Assembly: GCA_002683825.1 (NCBI GenBank)
Contig: NYUD01000085.1
Location: 82,491 to 146,490 of the forward strand
Direction of reading: 5' to 3'
Origin: Planctomycetota bacterium
GTDB lineage: Bacteria > Planctomycetota > UBA1135 > GCA-002686595
Length of the DNA stretch: 64,000 bases
A program made the translations under genes and the position numbers. The notes beneath the pieces are model-generated. The model saw nothing but the letters and a program-made list of their open reading frames with translations. It was not told where the DNA came from and did no database searches. Position 1 is the stretch's first letter; the number at the start of each line of letters is the position of its first letter. Below are positions 41,286-49,929 of this stretch, in pieces.

Positions 41286-42821
41286 GTGGACGGAATCGAC
41301 GTGAAGGAAATCCAACCGACGTCTCCCGGTGCGTCCGAACAGTCCGGAGCGAAGGGGCGCACGCCCGTACCCGAGCTCCTGTTCGGCGATCTCTGGGACT
41401 ACGCGCCCGCTCCGCAGAACACCTCGCACGTGAAGATCGCTCCGCGTTACGAGCACTTCATCGGCGGCGAATTCGTCGCCGGCACGGGCTACTTCTCTAC
41501 ACTGAATCCGGCGACCGAGGAAAGGTTGTCCGAGGTACCGGCTGCCGACGACGAAATGGTCGATCGCGCGGTGCGAGCGGCGCGCGAGGCCTTCGACAAG
41601 CGCTGGAGCAAGCTTCCCGGAAGCGAACGGGGCAAGGTGCTCTATCGTATCGGGCGCGCGCTGCAGGAACGCTCGCGCGAGTTGGCGTGCCTGGAAACGA
41701 TGGACAACGGCAAGCCCATCAAGGAGTCGCGCGACGTGGACGTGCCGCTGGCGGCGGCGCATTTCCTCTATTACGCGGGTTGGGCCGACAAGTTGGACTA
41801 CGCCTTGCCCGGTGCGACGGTTTCGCCGCTCGGCGTTTGCGGGCAGGTGATTCCCTGGAACTTCCCGCTCCTGATGGCGGCCTGGAAGATCGCACCGGCC
41901 CTGGCGGCGGGGAACACCGTCGTCTTGAAGCCGGCCGAGACGACGCCCCTGACCGCCGCGCTCCTGACCGAGATCTTTCAGGAAGCCGGGGTTCCACCCG
42001 GGGTGATCAACATCATCTTCGGCGCCGGGGCGAGTGGTGCTGCGCTCGTGCGGCACCCCGACCTCAACAAGGTGGCCTTCACCGGTTCGACGGAGGTCGG
42101 GCGCGCGATTCAGCGGACCCTGGCCGGTTCGAAGAAGCGATTGACGCTCGAGCTGGGCGGCAAGGGCGCCAACATCATCTTCGACGATGCCCCGCTCGAT
42201 CAGGCGATCGAAGGCGTGGTCGAGGGGATTTACTTCAATCAGGGGCACGTTTGCTGTGCCGGCTCAAGGCTCTTTGTGCAGGAGAATGTGCTCGAGACCG
42301 TTCTGCGCAAGCTCACACATCGCCTGGCCAGCCTGCGCGTCGGCGATCCGCTGGATAAGAACACCGACGTCGGAGCGATCAACTCCAGCGAGCAACTCGA
42401 GAAGATTCGTTCCTATGTCGACATCGGTTGCGCGGAAGGCGCGCAGATGCATCAACTCGCCTGCGAGCTGCCTGACAAGGGCTTCTTCTTCCGTCCGACG
42501 TTCTTCACCAACGTGGTTCCGGCACACCGCATCGCCCGCGAAGAGATTTTCGGACCGGTGCTGGCGATCCAGACGTTCCGGACGCCGGACGAGGCGGTGC
42601 AGAAGGCAAACAACTCGCCCTACGGGCTCTCCGCGGGCATCTGGACGGACAAAGGCAGCAAGCTCTTCGCGATGGCCAAGGCGCTGCACGCCGGGGTGAT
42701 CTGGGGCAACACGTTCAACAAGTTCGATCCCGCCAGCCCCTTCGGCGGTTTCAAGGAGAGCGGCTTCGGCCGGGAAGGTGGCCTGCACGGCCTTCTGCCG
42801 TACATGGAGGTGCGAGGATGA
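41286..42821 (+). CDS. NAD-dependent aldehyde dehydrogenase
   Basis: 511 residues, GTG start 3 bp after deoC. A full ALDH: PRYEHFIGGEFVAGTGYFST, IPWNFPLLMAAWKIAPALAA, FTGSTEVGRAIQRTLAGSKK, the catalytic Glu in TLELGGKGANIIFDDA, and the nucleophile in YFNQGHVCCAGSRLFVQ. WGNTFNKFDPASPFGGFKES closes the family pattern. In this operon it probably oxidises the acetaldehyde released by DeoC to acetate. An N-terminal extension of about 40 residues (IQPTSPGASEQSGAKGRT) precedes the ALDH fold. Its last codons overlap the next gene (ATGA). Confidence 0.9.
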   Translation: MDGIDVKEIQPTSPGASEQSGAKGRTPVPELLFGDLWDYAPAPQNTSHVKIAPRYEHFIGGEFVAGTGYFSTLNPATEERLSEVPAADDEMVDRAVRAAREAFDKRWSKLPGSERGKVLYRIGRALQERSRELACLETMDNGKPIKESRDVDVPLAAAHFLYYAGWADKLDYALPGATVSPLGVCGQVIPWNFPLLMAAWKIAPALAAGNTVVLKPAETTPLTAALLTEIFQEAGVPPGVINIIFGAGASGAALVRHPDLNKVAFTGSTEVGRAIQRTLAGSKKRLTLELGGKGANIIFDDAPLDQAIEGVVEGIYFNQGHVCCAGSRLFVQENVLETVLRKLTHRLASLRVGDPLDKNTDVGAINSSEQLEKIRSYVDIGCAEGAQMHQLACELPDKGFFFRPTFFTNVVPAHRIAREEIFGPVLAIQTFRTPDEAVQKANNSPYGLSAGIWTDKGSKLFAMAKALHAGVIWGNTFNKFDPASPFGGFKESGFGREGGLHGLLPYMEVRG

Positions 42822-43693
42822 GCGAACGCATACCCGTTGCCAAGACCTACAAGCTGTACGTCGGTGGAGCGTTCATTCGATCCGAGAGCGGGCGCACCTT
42901 CACCGAAAAGGACGCCGCCGGAGACCTGGTGGGCAACATCTGTCAGGCCTCGCGCAAGGACCTGCGCGAGGCCCTGAAGAAGGCTCGCGCGGCCCAGCCC
43001 GGTTGGGCCGAGCGTACACCCTTCAACCGCAGCCAGATTCTCTTTCGCGTGGCCGAGGTGCTCGAAACGCGGCGCGGCATCTTCGAGGAGCTCTTGGTCA
43101 AGGTTTGCGGTTGGTCCGCAGTGGAGGCGAAGGCCGACCTCGATGCTGCGGTCGACCGCACGTTCTGGTACGCGGGATGGTGCGACAAGTTCTCCCAGGT
43201 GCTGGGCGGCATCAATCCCGTCGGAGCTCCGTACTTCAACTTCACCCTGCCCGATCCGCAGGGCGTGGTTTGCATTCTGTCGTCCCGGACCTCGCCGATC
43301 CTGGGCCTGCTTTCAGGAATTCTGCCCGCGATCGTGCCCGGCAACACCTGCGTCGTCGTGGCGGACAATCGAGCGGCCTCGATCACCCTGGAATTGGGCG
43401 AGGTGCTAGCCTCGAGCGACGTCCCCGGTGGGGTTGTCAACCTCTTGACCGGGGAGCGAGCCGAATTGCTCGAGCACGTCGCCGGCCACATGGATATCAA
43501 CGCCATCGCGGTCTTCGGCGGCGAGGCGAAGGATCTCGCAAGCATCCAGGAAGGTGCTGCCGAGAACATCAAGCGCGTGCGTGAGTTCGACGACCCCGAT
43601 CCTTCGGCCTGGCGCGACCGGGCTCAGCAAAGCCCGTACTGGATCGAGAAGTTCTGCGAGTGGAAGACGGCCTGGCACCCGGTCGGCGTTTAG
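42818..43693 (+). CDS. Truncated aldehyde dehydrogenase-like protein without a catalytic domain
   Basis: 291 residues, start overlapping the preceding ALDH stop (ATGA). It aligns with the N-terminal NAD-binding half of ALDHs (KLYVGGAFIRSESGRTFTEK, AAQPGWAERTPFNRSQILFR, WYAGWCDKFSQVLGG, VPGNTCVVVADNRAAS) and stops before the catalytic GxxGQxC region. The Glu/Cys catalytic pair is absent and the C-terminus (WIEKFCEWKTAWHPVG) is unlike an ALDH end. With its intact start, overlap and no internal stops it looks like a maintained pseudoenzyme, perhaps a heteromeric partner of the upstream ALDH. Confidence 0.8.
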   Translation: MSERIPVAKTYKLYVGGAFIRSESGRTFTEKDAAGDLVGNICQASRKDLREALKKARAAQPGWAERTPFNRSQILFRVAEVLETRRGIFEELLVKVCGWSAVEAKADLDAAVDRTFWYAGWCDKFSQVLGGINPVGAPYFNFTLPDPQGVVCILSSRTSPILGLLSGILPAIVPGNTCVVVADNRAASITLELGEVLASSDVPGGVVNLLTGERAELLEHVAGHMDINAIAVFGGEAKDLASIQEGAAENIKRVREFDDPDPSAWRDRAQQSPYWIEKFCEWKTAWHPVGV

Positions 43694-45082
43694 TTGACGC
43701 GTTTCAAGCGGGAAATCTTTCGGCGCTACGACATTCGCGGCAAGGCGGGGAGCGAGGTCTCGACCGATCTGGCCTACGCCGTCGGTCGCGGTCTGGGGAC
43801 GCGCATCCGCGCGCGTGGTGGGACGAAGGCCGCGGTGGGGCGCGACGTGCGCCCGTCCTCGCCCGAGTTGATGCAGCACGCGGCGCGCGGGCTCGCGGAG
43901 GCGGGCCTCGAAGTACTGACCTTGGGGGTTGTACCGACGCCGGTGCTCTACCATTGCCTGTACCGCCGCGCTCTCGATGGTGGGGTGGTGGTCACCGGCA
44001 GTCACAATCCACGCGGCGACAACGGCCTCAAGCTGTGCCTGGGGACCGGACCCTTTTGGGGGCAGGACATCAGCACGCTGCGGGATGTCATCGAGGGGGA
44101 AGACTACACCCACGGGCAGGGCTCGCTCCATGAGGTGAACTACATCGAGCAATACCTCGACGAGATCGTCGGCCTGTTTGATTTCAAGCGTCGCTTTCGG
44201 GTCGGAATCGATGCCGGCAACGGCGTGATGGGACCCGTGGTTCTCGCCGCTGCAGAGCGTCTCGGGATCGAGGTTGAAGCGCTTTTTTGCGAGCCCGACG
44301 GCGATTTTCCCAACCACCTTCCCGATCCCGAGGTTCCCGAGTACATGGCCGAGTTGGGCCGTATCGTCGTTTCAAGAAAACTCGACCTCGGCCTCGGTTT
44401 CGATGGTGACGGGGACCGTGTCGGTGTCTTCGACGAGACGGGCCGCAAGATCTCGGCCGATTGGGTGATCGCGCTGTTCGCGAGGGACCTATTAAAGCGC
44501 CATCCCGGCGGCATCGTGCGTTTCGACGTGAAGTGCTCCAGTTTCCTCGAAGAGGACGTGCTCGCCCATGGCGGTCAGCCCTGGATGGGCGAGACGGGGC
44601 ACTCGATTCTCAAGCGAGATATCACCGCCAAGGACGCCATCCTGGGGGGCGAACTCTCCGGGCACATCGTCTTCAATCGGGACTACTTGCCGATCGACGA
44701 CTCGCTCTATTGTGCGCTGGCGCTGCTTCGTATCGCCGATCAAAGGGGCGTGGCGCTATCGGAGCTCTTCGCCGATTTCCCGGACCTCGTGTCGACCGCC
44801 GAGATCAAACTGCCTTGCCCGGACGCGCACAAGTTCCGTGTCGTTGCGGCCCTGGTGGAGCGTTTTCAAGCCGAATACGACGTGATTGCCATCGACGGCG
44901 CCCGGGTGAACCTGGGGGAGAGTAGCTGGTTTCTCGTGCGCGCCAGCAATACGACCCCGAATCTGACGGTGCGTTTCGAGGCCCGGTCCGAGGAGAGTGC
45001 GGAATCCGCGCGCGACGTCCTGGCGCAGGCACTGGAGCTGCATCCCGAAGTCGATCGCGAGCGCCTGGAGCGGCTTTTCTAG
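43694..45082 (+). CDS. Phosphohexomutase family enzyme (phosphomannomutase/phosphoglucomutase)
   Basis: 462 residues from TTG 43694, immediately after the previous stop. All four alpha-D-phosphohexomutase signatures are present: TGSHNPRGDNGLK with the phosphoserine, GFDGDGDRVGV binding Mg, GGELSGHIVF for sugar recognition, and RASNTTPNLTVRFEA for phosphate. By sequence it is a ManB/AlgC-like mutase. In a deoC operon the needed step is deoxyribose-1-phosphate to deoxyribose-5-phosphate, so it may act as a phosphopentomutase in place of DeoB; this is an inference from context. The 3' end overlaps the convergent DUF885 gene by 4 bp. Confidence 0.88.
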   Translation: MTRFKREIFRRYDIRGKAGSEVSTDLAYAVGRGLGTRIRARGGTKAAVGRDVRPSSPELMQHAARGLAEAGLEVLTLGVVPTPVLYHCLYRRALDGGVVVTGSHNPRGDNGLKLCLGTGPFWGQDISTLRDVIEGEDYTHGQGSLHEVNYIEQYLDEIVGLFDFKRRFRVGIDAGNGVMGPVVLAAAERLGIEVEALFCEPDGDFPNHLPDPEVPEYMAELGRIVVSRKLDLGLGFDGDGDRVGVFDETGRKISADWVIALFARDLLKRHPGGIVRFDVKCSSFLEEDVLAHGGQPWMGETGHSILKRDITAKDAILGGELSGHIVFNRDYLPIDDSLYCALALLRIADQRGVALSELFADFPDLVSTAEIKLPCPDAHKFRVVAALVERFQAEYDVIAIDGARVNLGESSWFLVRASNTTPNLTVRFEARSEESAESARDVLAQALELHPEVDRERLERLF

Positions 45083-46839
45083 TCCCCGTAAAACCTCCAG
45101 CTGGAGGTGTAATCGCGGGGAAGCAATCGGTCGGAAAGCTTGGCTCGAACGAGCTCCACCGGGATCGAGCCCTCGCGCAGGATCGCGTCGTGGAAGGCGC
45201 GTTCGCTTCTTTCTCCCGTTTGCACGAGTTCGCGGTGGAGGGCGCGGAATTGCAAGCCACCGAGCATGTAGGCCGCCTGGTAGAGGGGGCCGTAGCCGCC
45301 CTGCACCGAGCGGCGGACCTCGGCCGTGGCGTTGGCGCGTTCGTGGCCGATGCGCTCCACCAGGAGCTCGATGCACTCGTCGGTGTTCAATTCACCCAGA
45401 TGAAAGCCCAGCGAGAAGAGGATGCGCGCGCAGCGATGTTTGCGCCAGAAGAGCATCCCGATCCGATCCTCAGGGGACTGCGCAAAGCCCTCGTCCCACA
45501 GGAGCATCTCCCAGTAGAGGGCCCATCCCTCGCCCCAGAACGGCGTGCTGAAGGGGCTGCGGTAGGCGCGGTAGCGCGCGTTCATGAACTGCTGCAGGTG
45601 ATGCCCGGGGATGAGTTCGTGGTGCACGGTGGCGCGCGAGAAGTGCACGTTGTTGCCGCGCATGCTCATCAGCTTGTCCCCGTGGGGCATCGAGCTGGTC
45701 GGGAAGGAGACGCTGATGACTTCACCGCCGGTGAAGTAGGGTGTCAGGGCCTGGCGCTCGGGCGTCATCATCTCCATTCGCCAGGCGTTCTTGGCGAAGG
45801 GAGGAATGGTCAGGAGTTCGTGTGATTCGAGGAAGTCGACGGCCTCCTGGGCGAGGAGTCGGATCAGTTCGGGCTGTTTGCCCGGCGAGACGTGGAGTGT
45901 CTTCACGTGCTCCTGCGCCGCGCGCCAGTCGTCACCGAAGTCCAGCTCCCGTGAAGCGTTCTGCATCTCTGCATCGCACCAGGCCAGTTCTTTTTCGGCG
46001 ATTGCAACGAGCTCTTCGGGTGTGTACGGGATGAGTTCGCGCTGCAGTTCCTCAAGCAGAGCCTCGCGTCCGATCGGGTCGCCGAGGATCGTATCCTTGT
46101 CGTCCTCCTCAACACCGGCGACTCTCTCCCGTAGATACTTGGCGTAGTCCCCGAGCGCTTTGTCCGCCTTGCCGTAGGGATCCGCGCACCACCAGCTGAA
46201 GAGCGGGTCATAGCCCGAGTAGTAGCGAAACCAGCGGCCGAGACTCTTGCGCAGCGAACGCACCTGCGACGCGGCGCGGTTGGCGATCGATCGTGTGACG
46301 TAAATATGATCCTTTGATGCGCCGGAGTCTTCTTCCTCGTCGTCGGAATGAACGCGCTCCAGGAGCTCCTCGATCACCTCGCGCAGAGAATCCAATCGCC
46401 CCGCTGCCACGGACGGCTCGATGGGCTCCGGGGTCCTCCGCGCCTCCTGCAGCTCGATGATCGTGCCGGCGAAGGGGAGGAGCTCGCGCGTTTCGTTCCA
46501 CCTGTCCTCGTCGAGCGCAAGACTGCGTCGCGTGTAGCGGATTCGGTTGGCAAGCAACAACCAATCGATGCGGTCGTCCACACCGAAGGCTTCGAAGTCG
46601 AGCGCGTCGAGACCTGCCGCCCACGTATCGAGAAACTCGCGCTCGCGCTGCCGTCGCACTGGCGAAAGCCGTACATCCCAGAAGCGACGTAGGGCCCCCA
46701 GGTCGACGGAATAGCGCCGGAGGACCTCCTGCATCCCGTGTTCTGCAAGAGCGGAGAGGTCGGGGCGCGCGTAATAGGGATCTTCCTGTGCGCGTGAAAC
46801 CCCACATAGACAGAGAAGCACGGGGATGATGAGCCTCAT
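45079..46839 (-). CDS. Exported DUF885 metallopeptidase-like protein
   Basis: 586 residues with a signal peptide (LIIPVLLCLCGVSRA) and SD GGAGGA upstream. The zinc motif HHELIPGHHLQQF (HExxGHH, about residue 405) and the distal Glu of FWGEGWALYWEMLLWDEGF are diagnostic of the DUF885/M32-like family of mostly secreted helical peptidases. SFPTSSMPHGDKLMSMRGNN just upstream resembles the conserved substrate-facing segment of the family. The exact substrate is not known. The C-terminus (LREGSIPVELVRAKL) also matches the family. Confidence 0.85.
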   Translation of the reverse strand: MRLIIPVLLCLCGVSRAQEDPYYARPDLSALAEHGMQEVLRRYSVDLGALRRFWDVRLSPVRRQREREFLDTWAAGLDALDFEAFGVDDRIDWLLLANRIRYTRRSLALDEDRWNETRELLPFAGTIIELQEARRTPEPIEPSVAAGRLDSLREVIEELLERVHSDDEEEDSGASKDHIYVTRSIANRAASQVRSLRKSLGRWFRYYSGYDPLFSWWCADPYGKADKALGDYAKYLRERVAGVEEDDKDTILGDPIGREALLEELQRELIPYTPEELVAIAEKELAWCDAEMQNASRELDFGDDWRAAQEHVKTLHVSPGKQPELIRLLAQEAVDFLESHELLTIPPFAKNAWRMEMMTPERQALTPYFTGGEVISVSFPTSSMPHGDKLMSMRGNNVHFSRATVHHELIPGHHLQQFMNARYRAYRSPFSTPFWGEGWALYWEMLLWDEGFAQSPEDRIGMLFWRKHRCARILFSLGFHLGELNTDECIELLVERIGHERANATAEVRRSVQGGYGPLYQAAYMLGGLQFRALHRELVQTGERSERAFHDAILREGSIPVELVRAKLSDRLLPRDYTSSWRFYGD

Positions 46840-47167
46840 TTGCGTACCGGTTCCTCCACTCCCGACACGATATCATCTCCGGAGTTCAAGGCGGTCGAGC
46901 TCGCCTGGACCCCGGCTGCGCTCAAAGCGGCGCGTCGCCCCCAGGGAGAGCCGTAGGCCGGTGCCGTGGCTCGCGAGCAAGAACTCCCGCGTCACCGCGT
47001 CCAGCGTTCGGACGGTGATCCGATCCTCGAACGGCTCCCGCGCCTGAGTTGCCTCGAGGGCCGACGGTGGTCGAAGTGGCTGGACCCGAGAGGCCGTTGG
47101 GGCGGGAAACGAGTTCCATGGGCCTCTCTTGTAGCGAGGGGCCGAGTCTACCGGTAGTGTCCACGCC
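46840..47167. other. Intergenic region between divergent DUF885 and glycosyltransferase genes
   Basis: 328 bp that should hold both promoters. A minus-strand frame (46873-47169, ATG start) of 98 codons reads DRITVRTLDAVTREFLLASH, then GTGLRLSLGATRRFERSR, protein-like but without a ribosome-binding site and starting antisense on the glycosyltransferase start codon. It may be a small gene co-transcribed with DUF885, at low confidence. Confidence 0.3.
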
Positions 47168-48235
47168 ATGTCGGTGCCCCAGGCGCACGAGAACGGATCC
47201 TTCCCCCGGCGTGTCCTCGTCGTCCGGCTGGGCGCGATCGGAGACGTCGTCAACGCCCTGGTCTTCGCCACGGCGATCAAGCGCGAGAAGCCCGACACTC
47301 ACATCGGCTGGGTCGTCCACCCGCTCGTGCGTCCCCTGGTCGAAGGACATCCCTCCGTCGACCACGTCCACCTGTGGAAGCGCGGTGGCGGTCTGCGCGA
47401 GTTGCGTCGTCTGGTGGGGGAGGTGCGCGGCGAGCGCTACGACCTGGCGGTCGATCTCCAGCGCATCCAGAAGAGCGCGCTCCTCGCGCGTTTTTCGGGA
47501 GCGCGGCGCAGGCTCGGCTACGATCGTCGTCGGGCGAAGGAGTTCAGCTGGTTGTGGTCGAGCGAACGCATTCAGAGCGGGGATCCGATCGCGCACATGG
47601 TCGAGCACTACCTCGAGTTCGCCCGCCATCTGGGGGTGGGCCGGGCGGAAAGGGAAGGCGATCTACACCATCTGCCCGCCGAGCCCGCGGCCGAGCGCTG
47701 GGCCGAGCAACGCGTCGGCGCTTTCGGGGCCGAGCCGATTCTTCTGAATCTCGGGGCGACCAAACCCTCCAACCGCTGGGCGCCGGAGCGTTGGGGAGAG
47801 CTCGCGACATGCCTGAGCCGGGAGTCCGACATTCCCCTGGCCCTCGTAGGCGGACCGAACGATCGCGAGTCGGCCGATCGGGCGCTTTCGAAATGCAGAG
47901 CTGCGGCGGTCCACGACCTGGTCGGAAAGACCGATCTGCCGCAGTTGATCGCCCTGGCGAGAAGGACGCGCCTCTTCGTCACGGGCGACAGCGGGCCGAT
48001 GCACATCGCGGCGGCCCTGGGCACACCGGTCGTGGCCCTGTTCGGGGCGGCTGAACCGCGGCGCACGGGGCCCTGGGGCGAAGGACATCGCATTGTGCGC
48101 GAGCGACCGGAATGCGCCCCGTGCGGGCGCAGGCACTGCCATCAAGCCCGGCACATCTGCATGGAGGACCTCACGGTCCAGAGAGTGCTCGGTGTGGCTC
48201 GGGCTGCGCTGGAGGGAACTCCCTCGGGCAAGTAG
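47168..48235 (+). CDS. Glycosyltransferase family 9 (heptosyltransferase-like)
   Basis: 355 residues. RRVLVVRLGAIGDVVNALVF is the N-terminal Rossmann start of lipopolysaccharide heptosyltransferases, and LFVTGDSGPMHIAAALGTPV, then VALFGAAEPRRTGPWG, is the donor site of GT9. LLNLGATKPSNRWAPERW, the usual second-domain start, precedes it. The C-terminal CAPCGRRHCHQARHICMEDL, with four Cys, matches the conserved end of many GT9 enzymes. It probably adds heptose from ADP-heptose to an LPS core, evidence for a Gram-negative envelope. Confidence 0.88.
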   Translation: MSVPQAHENGSFPRRVLVVRLGAIGDVVNALVFATAIKREKPDTHIGWVVHPLVRPLVEGHPSVDHVHLWKRGGGLRELRRLVGEVRGERYDLAVDLQRIQKSALLARFSGARRRLGYDRRRAKEFSWLWSSERIQSGDPIAHMVEHYLEFARHLGVGRAEREGDLHHLPAEPAAERWAEQRVGAFGAEPILLNLGATKPSNRWAPERWGELATCLSRESDIPLALVGGPNDRESADRALSKCRAAAVHDLVGKTDLPQLIALARRTRLFVTGDSGPMHIAAALGTPVVALFGAAEPRRTGPWGEGHRIVRERPECAPCGRRHCHQARHICMEDLTVQRVLGVARAALEGTPSGK

Positions 48236-48427
48236 GGGAAGGGCGAGCACGCGTTCACGGAGGAGGAGCCATGGTTTCGGCCCCGGGGAGGGTAAGTGGC
48301 CGTTCCGCAGCGTGCCGTCCCTTCCCGGAGGGGACTCCATTCCCCCCTGTCTTCGACTCTTCGGGGGATCGTGACCGGCGGAGGCGGGGCCTGTGCGTTC
48401 GTGACCTTCGTCGCCGCTCGTGAGAAC

Positions 48428-49918
48428 ATGCAGGCAGAGAAGCTTCCCGATCCGATGAGCCGAGCAAAAACCGACGTCCGCGGCGGCCTCCGCACCCGGT
48501 ACCCCATCTACGTGGCGAACGAGCCCGTTCAGCCCAACACATCCCTCGAGGTCCGCGACAAGTTCACCGGCAGAGTGGCGACCCGCACGGCCGTGGCGGA
48601 TCGGGAGACCATCGAGCACGCCATCGCCCAGGCTGCGGAAGCCTTCGATGCGTTTCGCCGCTGGCCCGCCTGGCAGCGCAAGGAGGTTCTGCAGCACGTG
48701 GTGAAGCGTCTCGGTGAGCGCCACGAAGAATTCGCCCAGGTGCTCGCGGTCGAGGCCGGCAAGCCGATTCGCGATGCCCGCGGCGAGGTTACGCGCGGGA
48801 TCGATACCTTCACGTTGGCCGCGGAAGAATCGACGCGGATGTACGGCGAGGTTCAGCCCCTGGACATCTCGTCGCGCGCGGACGGGTACGACTCCCTGTG
48901 GCGCCGCGTTCCCATAGGACCGTGCAGTTTCATCTCGCCCTTCAACTTTCCGATCAACCTCGTGGCCCACAAGATCGCCCCCGCCCTGGCGGTCGGATGT
49001 TCCTTCGTCCTGAAGCCCGCATCGCGGACGCCGATCGGAGCGCTGCTCCTCGGAGAGATCCTGGCCGAGACCGATCTGCCCAGGGGTACCTTCAGCATCC
49101 TGCCCTGTTCGCGCGAGGGAGCCGATCCGTTCACGACCGACGAGCGTCTCAAGCTCCTTTCGTTCACCGGATCCCCCGAGGTGGGCTGGGCTCTGAAGGC
49201 GAAGGCCGGCAAGAAGAAGGTGGTGCTGGAGCTCGGCGGCAATGCGGCGTGCATCGTCGATCTCGACGCGGACCTGGATTATGCCGTCCAGCGCATTCTC
49301 GTCGGCGCCTTCTATCAGTCCGGGCAAAGCTGCATCGGCGTGCAGCGCATCCTGGGGCATCGATCCATCTACGGTGAGTTGTGCGAGCGGCTCGAGCAGG
49401 AGACACGGAAACTGAAGGCGGGCGATCCCCTGGTCGACGACACGTTCCTCGGTCCTTTGATCAGCGAGGCGGACGCACAGCGGCTGGAGCAATGGACCCA
49501 GGCGGCCGTCGATCGTGGGGCCCGGATTCTCGTCGGTGGCAAGCGCGAAGGGATCTTCTTCGAGGCGACCCTGCTCGAGAATGTCCCCAAGAACGCGGCG
49601 ATCAGTTGCCAGGAAGCTTTCGGGCCTGTGGCTACGCTGGAGCCTTTCGACACATTCGACGAGGCTCTTGCCGTTGTGAACGACAGTGTCTTTGGCCTGC
49701 AGGCGGGCGTGTTTACGCGCGACATTCAGCACGCCTTTCGTGCTTTCAACGAGCTGGAGGTCGGCGGCGTCATCATCAACGACGTACCCTCGATGCGCGT
49801 CGATTCGATGCCCTACGGAGGAGTCAAGGATTCGGGGCTCGGGCGCGAGGGGTTGCGTTTCGCGATGGAAGACATGACCGAGATCCGCTTGATGGTCCTG
49901 AACCGCATGGGGCGTTAG
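48428..49918 (+). CDS. NAD(P)-dependent aldehyde dehydrogenase, glyceraldehyde-3-P/lactaldehyde-type
   Basis: 496 residues from the ATG at 48428; the frame is open to 48296 but lacks ALDH similarity there. RYPIYVANEPVQPNTSLEVR, FISPFNFPINLVAHKIAPAL, FVLKPASRTPIGALLLGEIL, FTGSPEVGWALKAKAGKKK and the nucleophile in AFYQSGQSCIGVQRILGHRS give a complete enzyme (catalytic Glu in VLELGGNAA). VIINDVPSMRVDSMPYGGVK resembles non-phosphorylating GAPDH and lactaldehyde or succinate-semialdehyde groups. Substrate not assignable. Eleven bp before the first sulfatase on the same strand. Confidence 0.87.
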   Translation: MQAEKLPDPMSRAKTDVRGGLRTRYPIYVANEPVQPNTSLEVRDKFTGRVATRTAVADRETIEHAIAQAAEAFDAFRRWPAWQRKEVLQHVVKRLGERHEEFAQVLAVEAGKPIRDARGEVTRGIDTFTLAAEESTRMYGEVQPLDISSRADGYDSLWRRVPIGPCSFISPFNFPINLVAHKIAPALAVGCSFVLKPASRTPIGALLLGEILAETDLPRGTFSILPCSREGADPFTTDERLKLLSFTGSPEVGWALKAKAGKKKVVLELGGNAACIVDLDADLDYAVQRILVGAFYQSGQSCIGVQRILGHRSIYGELCERLEQETRKLKAGDPLVDDTFLGPLISEADAQRLEQWTQAAVDRGARILVGGKREGIFFEATLLENVPKNAAISCQEAFGPVATLEPFDTFDEALAVVNDSVFGLQAGVFTRDIQHAFRAFNELEVGGVIINDVPSMRVDSMPYGGVKDSGLGREGLRFAMEDMTEIRLMVLNRMGR

Positions 49919-49929
49919 ACGCAAATCCG

